Origin: an uncultured bacterium
GTDB lineage: Bacteria > Cyanobacteriota > Vampirovibrionia > Gastranaerophilales > Gastranaerophilaceae
Direction: 5' to 3'
DNA length: 13,768 nt
NCBI GenBank assembly: GCA_900314375.1
Contig: OMVC01000016.1
Location: 1 to 13,768, forward strand
This document shows positions 1 through 6,665 of the stretch, piece after piece. The translations under genes and the position numbers were made by a program. The notes beneath the pieces were generated by a model that worked only from the letters and a program-made list of their open reading frames with translations, was not told where the DNA came from and ran no database searches. Every line of letters starts with the position of its first letter. Within the stretch, counting starts at the first letter, position 1.

Positions 1-572
1 TCCACAGATTGTTTTGGCAATTCAACTTGTTCTTTTTTTATACCTTGATTAGCAGATGCAACAGCTGAATTTGCTTTTTGCTTTGACTTTAGGTAGGCAG
101 TTACCGCAGGATCAGTATGAGCTTTTAAATAATGATAATCAGACATAATGTTGGCAACAAACCGTTTCGTTTCTCTAAACGGCGGAACCGCTTTATATTT
201 TTTCACATTTCCCGGTCCTGCATTATAGGCTGCTATTGCAAGCTCCATTTTGCCGAACATTTGATACATTGACTTGTAATACATAATACCGCCCTTGATA
301 TTATCATCAAGAGAATACGGATTTAAGCCCATTCTGCGAGCCGTCGATGGCATCAACTGAAACACTCCGACTGCGCCATGAGAACTTCTTAAATCATGTC
401 TGTAACCTGATTCAGTCTTGGCAATACTTAAAGTAATAGCCGGGTCAACCCCCATTTCAATAGAATACTTAACTATTGCCGCCTTCACCGCATCTACACT
501 TGCTGCCTGTACTTGAATGAACATCATACCAAATAGCGCGATGGTGAGTAGTAATAATTTTTTTAAATTCAA
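1..572 (-). CDS. Secreted lytic transglycosylase, SLT/GH23 domain (3' end cut by window)
   Basis: Predicted to cleave the MurNAc-GlcNAc bond of peptidoglycan outside the cytoplasmic membrane. I chose a TTG start at 572-570 because an AGAGGA ribosome site lies 7-8 bases upstream and the next residues form a signal peptide: Lys4-Lys5, a hydrophobic run to about residue 21, and a likely cut after VQA at 23. The SLT fold follows: the catalytic Glu is E54 in TESGY, then GVFQLMP (69-75) and AYNAGPG (115-121), all standard for goose-type/Slt70-like catalytic domains. After about residue 145 the chain turns Lys/Gln/Ala-rich, like a linker; the C-terminus lies beyond position 1. The family call is firm. 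Which transglycosylase it is (MltE, MltC or Slt type) cannot be told, and a C-terminal wall-binding domain may be missing from view. Confidence 0.9.
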   Translation of the reverse strand, partial: MNLKKLLLLTIALFGMMFIQVQAASVDAVKAAIVKYSIEMGVDPAITLSIAKTESGYRHDLRSSHGAVGVFQLMPSTARRMGLNPYSLDDNIKGGIMYYKSMYQMFGKMELAIAAYNAGPGNVKKYKAVPPFRETKRFVANIMSDYHYLKAHTDPAVTAYLKSKQKANSAVASANQGIKKEQVELPKQSV

Positions 573-670
573 AATAAAATCCTCTAGTTGTAAATTGAAA
601 ATTCTCTAAAGTTACTTTTTGACACTTATTGTTAGTAAGTTTTTCACTTTTTCGAATGATTTATACGACT

Positions 671-698
671 ATTATATTACAAAAATTTAAAATTTCAA
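671..698 (-). promoter_or_regulatory. Candidate sigma-70 promoter for the lytic transglycosylase
   Basis: On the minus strand a TTGAAA -35 box (698-693) and a perfect TATAAT -10 box (676-671) are 16 bases apart. Transcription would begin near 664, giving a leader of about 90 bases before the TTG start at 572. This is the best promoter match in the 573-814 gap. Confidence 0.55.
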
Positions 699-771
699 CC
701 CCAAGTGACTATTACCAACCGAAGCTATTGCTAAAATGCAATAAGAACAAGCGTTTCACGCCCTGCTATTT

Positions 772-799
772 AGTGTATTTTATACATTAATTTTGTCAA
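772..799 (-). promoter_or_regulatory. Possible second, upstream promoter for the lytic transglycosylase
   Basis: A perfect TTGACA (799-794) is followed after 16 bases by TACACT (777-772) on the minus strand. It lies just downstream of the stop codon of the eight-cysteine protein gene. If used, the leader would be about 190 bases and would include a small hairpin at 726-743 (stem TATTGC/GCAATA, 6-base loop). No known riboswitch was recognised there. Weaker than the promoter at 671-698. Confidence 0.35.
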
Positions 800-814
800 C
801 CCATGGATTGATAT

Positions 815-1600
815 TTATAATTGCGAACACATGCCGGACTGTGCATGTTTTTTTACGGTACTTATAAAATCTAACATACTAACACCTTGAGGAGCATCTT
901 TAGTACAATGCATTGCCGCAGAATTGTTGCTTGATATGCGAATATAACATGTTGTATCGGCATACTCACACGCAAATTTTTTCCAATTTTTAGAATCATT
1001 ATCTGCGCCTGTACTTAAAGTTTCACAAGGACCTTGTGAAACTTCTATCATTAGAGCATCATAAGAACTCATTTTACTTGAATCCCAGCTATATGAATAT
1101 CCGCCGTCGATTTTTTGGGGCGGAGGGTTTTTATCGTCGTGTTTTGCCCAAGCCGTAACCAAAGCATCACGTTCTGATTTTGAAAATTTACAATTTAGTA
1201 CATCCTTTTCATTTTCCGCCATTTTCAGCACTTCATCAGCAGAAGGTATTTTACTCTTGTCAAAAGATTTTCCGGCATTCTTTGACATTGATTCAAACAT
1301 TTCAACAAAACCGCCAAAAAGCTCTTTTGCTTGCTCATAATCTTCTTTATTTGAAAAGTCAGAATAGGATGTAATTGTTACATTACACCTGCCGTTTGGC
1401 AGCATACCTTTAACGGAATATTCAGTTATCATTGCACCTTTTTGTGCCTTAACAGTTCCCGGAGTACAGGTTTTTAATTTATTTATATACTCTGCAGGAG
1501 GTTCATTACCCAATGTTACGGCAGAAACATACTGCTGTAATTGAAAAACAATGAACGATAACACAATTAAGACAAACAATATATATAAAACTTTTTTCAT
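815..1600 (-). CDS. Exported eight-cysteine protein of unknown function
   Basis: 261 residues; no family recognised. The start is well supported by GGAGG at 1609-1605, five bases before the ATG. The N-terminus (MKK, then a hydrophobic stretch to about residue 20, then QLQQYVSA) is a signal peptide or single membrane anchor, so the rest should lie outside the cytoplasm. Eight cysteines (45, 72, 137, 192, 211, 218, 232, 258) all lie after this segment; the even number suggests disulfides. C211 to C232 are closely spaced within a C-terminal region rich in Ser/Asn. The middle (about 85-135) is charged and probably helical. There is no lipobox cysteine. The next gene downstream, the transglycosylase, is on the same strand but has its own promoter candidates, so co-transcription is unclear. 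Confidence 0.8.
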   Translation of the reverse strand: MKKVLYILFVLIVLSFIVFQLQQYVSAVTLGNEPPAEYINKLKTCTPGTVKAQKGAMITEYSVKGMLPNGRCNVTITSYSDFSNKEDYEQAKELFGGFVEMFESMSKNAGKSFDKSKIPSADEVLKMAENEKDVLNCKFSKSERDALVTAWAKHDDKNPPPQKIDGGYSYSWDSSKMSSYDALMIEVSQGPCETLSTGADNDSKNWKKFACEYADTTCYIRISSNNSAAMHCTKDAPQGVSMLDFISTVKKHAQSGMCSQL

Positions 1601-1712
1601 AATACCTCCGCCAATGACATTTCAAATATATTATCTTAAAAATTCATATTATTTATCCTATTTGTATATGATATTTTTATGATACGATAGATTTAACAGA
1701 GAGGATTTAAAA

Positions 1713-3296
1713 ATGATTGATAAATATTATTTAACGACTGCAATTGATTATGTAAACGGAGCTCCTCACATAGGACACGCATACGAAAAGATTTTAACTG
1801 ATATTATTGCCCGCCACTATTCATTAAGAACTGATAATATGTTTTTCTTAACAGGAACAGACGAACACGGTATAAAAATTCAAAAAACCGCAGCTTCTCA
1901 AGGTATAACACCAAAAGAATTGTGCGATATGAATTCTCAAAAATTTAAAGATGCGTGGAAAGCTTTAGATATAAACTACAATAAATTCATAAGAACAACA
2001 GACCAAGACCACGAAAAAATTGTTCAAAAGATTTTTCAAAAACTGAAAGATAAAGGCGACATCTACAAACACGAATACGAAGGCTGGTATTGTCAAGGTT
2101 GTGAATGTTTTCTAAATCCGAAAGATTTAACCGAAGACGGCTTATGCCCTGACCATCAGAAAAAACCTGATATCGTAAAAGAAGAAAATTATTTCTTTAA
2201 ATTATCTGCATACAAAGATGCTATTATAAAACACATAAAAGAACATCCTGACTTTATTGTTCCTTCTTTCAGAGCAAATGAAGTTCTTAACCAATTGGAA
2301 GACATTCAGGATATTTCTGTTTCTCGTTCAAAAGAGAATGTAGGCTGGGGTATCGACATTTTAGATGACCCTAATCAATCGATTTATGTTTGGATAGATG
2401 CTTTATCAAATTATATAACTGCAATCGGTTATGACCCCGATGGTTCAAGCGAACAATTTAAACAATTATGGCCTGTTGATGTTCATGTAATCGGTAAAGA
2501 TATCTTGAAATTCCACAGTATATATTGGATAGGAATTTTGATGGCGCTGGATTTACCGTTACCGAAACATATTTTTGCGCACGGCTGGATAACTATTGAT
2601 GAAACTAAAATGTCAAAATCATTAGGTAACGTAGTTTCACCGACTTCTGTTTTAGAAAACTTTGAACTCAAAAATGCTGATGCTTTCAGATACTATATGG
2701 CAACTTCAGCTCCTTGCGGAAGGGACGGGAATTACTCGGATATTGATTTTAAAGAAAAAGTTAATGCACATCTTGCCAACAGTATGGGCAACCTTTTAAA
2801 CAGAAGCTTATCAATGCTTGTAAAATATTTTGACGGCGAAATTAAAGAAGAATTTTTAAATAACCGTTCAAAAGAAGCAGAAGGACTTTTAAAAACCGCT
2901 TTAGGAACAATTAAAATAGTTGAAAACCACTTCAATCATTTTGAAATCCAAGAAGCCGCTCAAGAAATTATCGGACTTGTTGATGCTACAAATAAATTTG
3001 TAACGGATAATGCACCTTGGACATTAGCAAAAGAAGAAAAAATGACCCAATGCGGGCAGGTACTTGCAACAGTTCTGGAAATTATGTGCATAATTTCTTC
3101 TTTGATTTACCCATATTGCCCGAATATCGCATCAGATATGGCAAATCAATTATCTTATGATATCAAAACGAAGTATGATGATATAACGACCGACAATATC
3201 AAAGTCGGAAAACTTATCTCTAAAGAAGATATTCACCCTGTATTTTTAAGGGTTGATTCCGAATTGGCAAATAAATCAGAAAAAGTTAAAGCATAA
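1713..3296 (+). CDS. metG: Methionyl-tRNA synthetase
   Basis: Charges tRNA-Met (initiator and elongator) with methionine using ATP, in the cytoplasm. Class I hallmarks are present in order: HIGH at residues 19-22 (PHIGH), the FLTGTDEHG segment (45-53), a zinc-knuckle insert with C127, C130, C145 and H148 (CxxC plus CPDH), the YVWIDALSNY motif (225-234), HVIGKDILKFH (258-268) and KMSKS at 299-303. The remaining 220 residues are the helical anticodon-binding domain. At 527 residues it lacks the extra C-terminal EMAPII-like tRNA-binding domain of longer MetRS proteins; many bacterial enzymes do too. An AGAGGA site lies 8 bases upstream of the ATG. TATGAT-like -10 boxes sit at 1667-1672 and 1678-1683, but no good -35 box was found. 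The tonB-like gene follows after 57 bases and may have its own promoter. Confidence 0.97.
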   Translation: MIDKYYLTTAIDYVNGAPHIGHAYEKILTDIIARHYSLRTDNMFFLTGTDEHGIKIQKTAASQGITPKELCDMNSQKFKDAWKALDINYNKFIRTTDQDHEKIVQKIFQKLKDKGDIYKHEYEGWYCQGCECFLNPKDLTEDGLCPDHQKKPDIVKEENYFFKLSAYKDAIIKHIKEHPDFIVPSFRANEVLNQLEDIQDISVSRSKENVGWGIDILDDPNQSIYVWIDALSNYITAIGYDPDGSSEQFKQLWPVDVHVIGKDILKFHSIYWIGILMALDLPLPKHIFAHGWITIDETKMSKSLGNVVSPTSVLENFELKNADAFRYYMATSAPCGRDGNYSDIDFKEKVNAHLANSMGNLLNRSLSMLVKYFDGEIKEEFLNNRSKEAEGLLKTALGTIKIVENHFNHFEIQEAAQEIIGLVDATNKFVTDNAPWTLAKEEKMTQCGQVLATVLEIMCIISSLIYPYCPNIASDMANQLSYDIKTKYDDITTDNIKVGKLISKEDIHPVFLRVDSELANKSEKVKA

Positions 3297-3315
3297 AAAT
3301 CATCCTGTTAACTTA

Positions 3316-3342
3316 TTGATATATTTTAAATAAATTTATAAT
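3316..3342 (+). promoter_or_regulatory. Candidate promoter of the TonB-C-domain gene
   Basis: TTGATA (3316-3321) and a perfect TATAAT (3337-3342) with a short 15-base spacer. The -10 box ends 11 bases before the ATG at 3354, so RNA would start only a few bases before the ATG or at it. No Shine-Dalgarno sequence is visible in that gap. Confidence 0.45.
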
Positions 3343-3353
3343 ATAGAATTGTT

Positions 3354-3791
3354 ATGGAAAGAAAAAGATTTATTTCATTTTTTATAGCAATTCTATTTAT
3401 TTTTGGGTTTACATCGGAATCACGAGCTTTTGTTATCTCAAAAACAAGACACAGAACTCCGTCATATACAGTTCAAACACCAAAAGTTGATCCGATTGAT
3501 ACTTATATGAAAGATATCGAACGCAGAATAGAAGCAAATTGGATACCTCCTGAAAGTAATTTTAGATTTAAAACGGTAGTAAGCTTTCAAGTATTGCGTG
3601 ACGGAAGCATAAAAAATTCAAAGATTTCTCAAACGTCAGGCGACAGAGATTTTGACCTTGGCGCAATGAGGGCACTCGCAAGCTCAAAACTATCCCCGCT
3701 GCCAAACAATATTCTCGGCGACAGTATTGATATAACATTTACCTTTGAACGCGTATCATACTTGGCTAAAAAGGACAGATACGACAGATAG
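3354..3791 (+). CDS. Small exported protein with a TonB/TolA-type C-terminal domain
   Basis: 145 residues. An N-terminal signal peptide (MERKR, hydrophobic core about 7-19, likely cut after SRA near residue 25) is followed by a TonB C-terminal-like domain from about 48 to 135: a helix around YMKDIERRIEANW, a strand pair FKTVVSFQVLRDGSIKNSKI, then GDRDFDLGAMRALASS and a final strand DSIDITFTFE. This order is typical of the TonB family domain that contacts outer-membrane or periplasmic partners. It lacks the long Pro/Lys-rich spacer of classical TonB, so energy transduction by the usual route is doubtful; a periplasmic adaptor or TolA-like role is as likely. It follows metG on the same strand, but a separate promoter candidate exists. 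No ribosome site is visible. The stop lies immediately before a repeat element. Confidence 0.8.
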   Translation: MERKRFISFFIAILFIFGFTSESRAFVISKTRHRTPSYTVQTPKVDPIDTYMKDIERRIEANWIPPESNFRFKTVVSFQVLRDGSIKNSKISQTSGDRDFDLGAMRALASSKLSPLPNNILGDSIDITFTFERVSYLAKKDRYDR

Positions 3792-3793
3792 TT

Positions 3794-3941
3794 TGCAAAT
3801 TCGAACATACGAAAATGTATGCCATAGGCTAATTCTGCAATTTTCGTTAGTGAGAATATGAAATTCGAACTTACGAAAATGTATGCCATAGGCTAATTTA
3901 GCAATTTTGACTAACGGCAAAATTGCTAATTCGGATTTGCA
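3794..3941. repeat. MITE/REP-like element: two 64-bp tandem units bounded by inverted ends
   Basis: Two direct copies start at 3797 and 3861 (period 64). Over the first 48 bases (3797-3844 and 3861-3908) they differ at only three positions; the rest of each unit diverges. The block is bounded by 12-base inverted ends, TGCAAATTCGAA (3794-3805) and TTCGGATTTGCA (3930-3941), matching at 11 of 12. Copy 1 also holds the inverted pair ACGAAAAT (3809-3816) and ATTTTCGT (3840-3847) and a CATAC/GTATG mini-stem, so it can fold. No target-site duplication is visible and no real ORF is present. It begins three bases after the TonB-like stop. Non-autonomous mobile element, REP-type repeat and tRNA-derived debris are all possible. 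Confidence 0.65.
3898..3929 (+). repeat. Perfect 12-bp hairpin inside the repeat block
   Basis: TTAGCAATTTTG (3898-3909) and its exact complement CAAAATTGCTAA (3918-3929) enclose the 8-base loop ACTAACGG. No run of T follows on the plus strand, so it is not a standard intrinsic terminator for the TonB-like gene, though it could protect that mRNA's 3' end. The left arm lies within repeat copy 2. Confidence 0.7.
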
Positions 3942-3950
3942 GGGGGTAAT
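3925..3950 (+). repeat. Inverted, imperfect copy of the tRNA-Glu 3' end
   Basis: Read on the plus strand this stretch resembles the T-arm and acceptor 3' strand of the neighbouring tRNA, which is on the minus strand: TTCGGATTTGC then AGGGGGTAAT, against TTCGAATTTGC then TTGGGGGTAAT in the tRNA. The differences are one substitution in the loop and one changed plus one missing base before the G-run. Both copies include the AAT after the acceptor, so the similarity passes the end of the mature tRNA. Confidence 0.55.
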
Positions 3951-3957
3951 ATGCAAT

Positions 3958-3982
3958 AAAAAAAGAACCTTTGCGGTTCTTT
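3958..3982 (-). terminator. Intrinsic terminator of tRNA-Glu
   Basis: On the minus strand an 8-bp stem AAAGAACC/GGTTCTTT (3982-3975 with 3969-3962; 5-base loop GCAAA) runs straight into a T-tract (complement of the A-run at 3958-3964). It begins 10 bases past the tRNA 3' end, as expected for the end of a single-tRNA transcript. Confidence 0.85.
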
Positions 3983-3991
3983 CTAAAAAAT

Positions 3992-4064
3992 TACCCCCAA
4001 GCAAATTCGAATTGCTGTCTACACCGTGAAAGGGTGTTGTCCTAGGCCTCTAGACGATGGGGGC
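3992..4064 (-). tRNA. tRNA-Glu, anticodon UUC
   Basis: A 73-base cloverleaf folds completely: acceptor GCCCCCA/TGGGGGT with G1 opposite U72, D-stem GTCT/GGAC, anticodon stem ACACC/GGTGT around loop CTTTCAC (anticodon TTC at 34-36), variable AGAC, T-stem AGCAA/TTGCT with loop TTCGAAT, discriminator A73. CCA is not encoded (AATTTT follows), so it must be added by tRNA nucleotidyltransferase. The body closely resembles cyanobacterial and plastid tRNA-Glu, including the G1/U72 pair; in those lineages this tRNA also feeds tetrapyrrole synthesis via glutamyl-tRNA reductase. It decodes GAA and GAG. It has its own promoter upstream and terminator downstream. Confidence 0.97.
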
Positions 4065-4079
4065 TTGACTACAAGAATT

Positions 4080-4108
4080 ATTGTATATTGAACAAAATCA
4101 AATGTCAA
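4080..4108 (-). promoter_or_regulatory. Promoter of tRNA-Glu
   Basis: A perfect TTGACA (4108-4103), 17-base spacer and TACAAT (4085-4080) on the minus strand. The predicted start is near 4073, about nine bases before the tRNA 5' end at 4064. This is the strongest promoter in the window. It lies just past the stop codon of the TOPRIM gene. Confidence 0.85.
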
Positions 4109-4118
4109 CAATCACATT

Positions 4119-5126
4119 TTAATATTTATTATTTAATTTTATCTTTTTGATTTTTTCTATAATCCGCCGCATTTCAGGTGATACATCTTCACAGGAGAGT
4201 ATATTTTTTTTAACGGTTTTTGCAAATTCAACTTTTTTTAATTCATGCATTCCGCGTTTTTTAAATATGTCTTCTAAAATTTTCACTCTTGGCAAATGAT
4301 AATCGACAGTATCTGCCGGAATGGAAATATTTTGCAATTCGTAATTCAAAGCCCTTTCAAAGAGTTTTTGAGTAAGCAAATCTTCAAATTCACCGCATTC
4401 AATGATATAAATTTCATCAGTTGTTCTCAATTTTGGTTCTATTTCTTTTGCGTTCGATTTACCATCATTATCAAACAAAACAAAAACAGGTATTTTTAAA
4501 TATTCAGACAATTCATAATAAGCTTTGACCACTTGATTTTTACCGCCTGCAGGAAGTAAATATACCCCCTCTCTTTCAAAATCGAAATTACAAAGTTTTG
4601 CAAACTCAGGCAGCAAAGTTTCTTCTGTTGCTCCTTCAGTCAAAACAAGGATTTCTATCGGATATCTGAAAGCATCATTACGGCGGGCTTTTATAATATC
4701 AACATCAGAATTAAGAGCTTTGAACCATCTTAAATTATCAGGCAAATCATTTTCACTCAAAAGCTGCAACATTCCAAAATAGTTTATCTTATTGGTTAAT
4801 AACGATTTTATATTATCTCCAAATTTAAAAACAGAATTTTCATACTCAAATAATTTTTTATTGATTACAAAATTTTTATCACTTTGGCAGCCCAATTTAT
4901 CAAGTGAAAAATTTATAACATCCTGCGCCAAAGTCATTATTTTTTCATTTTCTAAATTTTCTAATTCACTGCGATTATATTTCGGTTCAATTAAATTATG
5001 CAAAATTATATCATAGAACACCCGCAAATACTTTTCTTCGGGGCATTTGAACCTTGTTAGCCTATCTATTGATATTATTATTTGTTCTTTCAATAATGGT
5101 TTTATTTTCAAATTCGCATCTTCCAT
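4119..5126 (-). CDS. OLD-like TOPRIM-domain protein without an ATPase domain
   Basis: 335 residues. Residues about 157-255 match the TOPRIM fold as found in OLD-family nucleases: strand ILVLTEGATEETLLP (159-173) with the metal/acid-base Glu E164, then LLPAGGKNQVV (190-200), then the acidic pair D219/D221 in PVFVLFDNDGKS, and ECGEFEDLL (243-251). OLD enzymes normally carry an N-terminal ABC-type ATPase; here the first 150 residues are predicted helical and contain no Walker A motif. The C-terminal 70 residues are Lys-rich and helical. By family it would be a metal-dependent nuclease or other phosphoryl-transfer enzyme acting on DNA or RNA, in the cytoplasm; substrate unknown. No Shine-Dalgarno is visible before the ATG, so translation may be weak or leaderless. 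It is divergent from the peptidase-like gene and precedes tRNA-Glu on the same strand. Confidence 0.75.
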   Translation of the reverse strand: MEDANLKIKPLLKEQIIISIDRLTRFKCPEEKYLRVFYDIILHNLIEPKYNRSELENLENEKIMTLAQDVINFSLDKLGCQSDKNFVINKKLFEYENSVFKFGDNIKSLLTNKINYFGMLQLLSENDLPDNLRWFKALNSDVDIIKARRNDAFRYPIEILVLTEGATEETLLPEFAKLCNFDFEREGVYLLPAGGKNQVVKAYYELSEYLKIPVFVLFDNDGKSNAKEIEPKLRTTDEIYIIECGEFEDLLTQKLFERALNYELQNISIPADTVDYHLPRVKILEDIFKKRGMHELKKVEFAKTVKKNILSCEDVSPEMRRIIEKIKKIKLNNKY

Positions 5127-5203
5127 TAATATTTATTTACAAAATTTATTAACAACTAGCAATTTTTTCTGTTTATGATTTTTAATATACATGTGGAGTT
5201 ATT

Positions 5204-6583
5204 ATGGTAGAAAAAATTAATGTTGCTTTAAAACAATATAATTATAACACAAGTGTAAACCGTACAGACAATACGCAGCAGACTTCGCCTGTTACAAATG
5301 CGCAAGCATGCCCGTCATTTACGGCAAAAACACTTTCTATGGGATATTCTAACAAGAATATAACTCTACGCACGGAATTATCAGGAAAAGAAGAAAAATC
5401 GAAATACAAAGCAGTTTCATCCAAACTCGACAGAAATACGCGTAAAATGCTTGAAGGCTTGTTAAAAAACGGTATTTTATTAAATAATAACTCCGATGAT
5501 AAATCAACAGTATTAGACAATTTACACAAAATTGTCACAGAACCGAGAGCTCAGGGATTAAATGCAAACGTAATATTGAAAGACACAATTACAACAATTG
5601 CATATCCGTATTTTATTACCCAACAATTTGGGGATATCCCTGCGAGATACAGAAATGCTGTAATTCAGGCAAATAACCATTCAAAATTAAACCAAACTGA
5701 TGCAAGACAGACATCTGATGATATTGATGTTGAGCACTCAGGGACCTGCGTTGCTGCCAGTACGGAATTTAAACTGGCAAAACAAATGCCTGCAGAATTT
5801 GCAAGATTTGCTCAAGGTTTAAGTTCACCTGACATGAGTGTCACAAAAACAATAAAATTAGAAAACCTTGCAGATAACACACTTAGCGGAGTTTGGTTAT
5901 TAAACGCTTTCGAAATTCCGTTTGAAATGAACAATTTTAATGAAGCCGTACTTAAATTCAAACCTGATAACAATGCTATCTTAAGAGCCCAAATTCAAAC
6001 AACCGATAAAGATCCCGAAGAAAGAAGCCCGTTAGATGTATTAATGCAATCAACATTTATGCAAGTAGGCTCACAACAGACATATAACTCTTTGACAGAT
6101 AAACGAGGGGGAAAATTCAACCAAAACGACAAAGGATTAATCGAATTTGAAAAGACTTTCACCGAATCAGTAGTATTCGGCAAAAACATTTTATCAGTCA
6201 CATACCAAACAGTTGATGAAAATGCACGCCTAATTGGTTATGAAACAGATTTAAGCACAATGAAAAGACATTTAATAAACGCATTAAACATGGGTGAAAA
6301 TGTAATTATAGGTTACACTCAAACAAATGAAAACAATGTTATTGTTAACGGACACGAAATTACAATTGTCGGATACAAAACAAACGGTGACGGGAAAATG
6401 ACATTTATCTGTAATGATACGGATGATGAAGTTGCAAAACCAATAGAATATCCGGAAGCATACATCCTTCCGAAGATTCATCACGCAGCATTGCCGAAAG
6501 AAATTGTAGAAACAGACCTAAACATTGTACCTAGCTGGGTTGAAGGGGTTAACATGTACAAACAAATGAGAAAATGTGCTTAA
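5204..6583 (+). CDS. Candidate papain-fold cysteine peptidase, otherwise uncharacterised
   Basis: 459 residues; no overall family recognised. A possible catalytic set is visible in papain order: C182 in HSGTCVAAS (178-186), resembling the Cys-bearing helix start of C1/C39-type peptidases; H384 in NGHEITIVGY (382-391), which closely resembles the His strand GHxxxxVGY; and N404 or D405 in FICNDTDDE (401-409). This is inference from motif shape. The first 60 residues are rich in Asn, Thr, Gln and Ser, look disordered, contain PSFTAK (37-42) and lack any signal peptide or membrane segment. The start is supported by TGGAG five bases upstream. The phosphoesterase gene follows 81 bases later on the same strand, possibly as an operon. 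If the triad is false it remains a hypothetical soluble protein. Confidence 0.75.
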   Translation: MVEKINVALKQYNYNTSVNRTDNTQQTSPVTNAQACPSFTAKTLSMGYSNKNITLRTELSGKEEKSKYKAVSSKLDRNTRKMLEGLLKNGILLNNNSDDKSTVLDNLHKIVTEPRAQGLNANVILKDTITTIAYPYFITQQFGDIPARYRNAVIQANNHSKLNQTDARQTSDDIDVEHSGTCVAASTEFKLAKQMPAEFARFAQGLSSPDMSVTKTIKLENLADNTLSGVWLLNAFEIPFEMNNFNEAVLKFKPDNNAILRAQIQTTDKDPEERSPLDVLMQSTFMQVGSQQTYNSLTDKRGGKFNQNDKGLIEFEKTFTESVVFGKNILSVTYQTVDENARLIGYETDLSTMKRHLINALNMGENVIIGYTQTNENNVIVNGHEITIVGYKTNGDGKMTFICNDTDDEVAKPIEYPEAYILPKIHHAALPKEIVETDLNIVPSWVEGVNMYKQMRKCA

Positions 6584-6641
6584 CGTTACTTAATGAATAT
6601 ATTAAATTAAGCAAATTTTATTTTTAGAGGGTTTTATTTAG

Positions 6642-6665
6642 ATGAAGTGTAAAGGGATTATATAA
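6642..6665 (+). CDS. Possible seven-codon leader ORF coupled to the phosphoesterase gene
   Basis: ATG at 6642 follows AGAGGG (6626-6631) with a 10-base spacer and encodes MKCKGII. Its stop TAA (6663-6665) overlaps the next start as TAATG. The phosphoesterase gene itself has only a weak AAAGGG in front of it, so ribosomes ending here could restart on it. Too short to judge by coding statistics; it may be chance. Confidence 0.3.
   Translation: MKCKGII

Noticed and set aside
600..770. Riboswitch in the transglycosylase leader
   Set aside because: I compared it by eye with c-di-GMP, TPP, cobalamin and SAM consensus motifs and found no match beyond small hairpins.
1180..1374. Plus-strand 64-codon ORF
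   Set aside because: Antisense shadow of the eight-cysteine protein gene, with no ribosome site and no recognisable product.
3629..3889. Minus-strand ORF of 86 codons
   Set aside because: It lies antisense to the end of the TonB-C-domain gene and the repeats; its sequence is explained by both.
3797..3924. CRISPR array
   Set aside because: Only two units, and the conserved part is most of the unit, leaving no spacer-like unique segments of normal length; no cas gene in the window.
3756..4004. Minus-strand ORF of 82 codons through the repeat block
   Set aside because: It overlaps the tRNA 3' end, the tRNA terminator and both repeat units; its peptide is a translation of the repeat and has no ribosome site.
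3941..4119. Integrase-type attachment site at tRNA-Glu
   Set aside because: No integrase gene is present, and the second copy of the tRNA end is inverted, not direct, so a simple att pair is not supported; kept only as a structural oddity.
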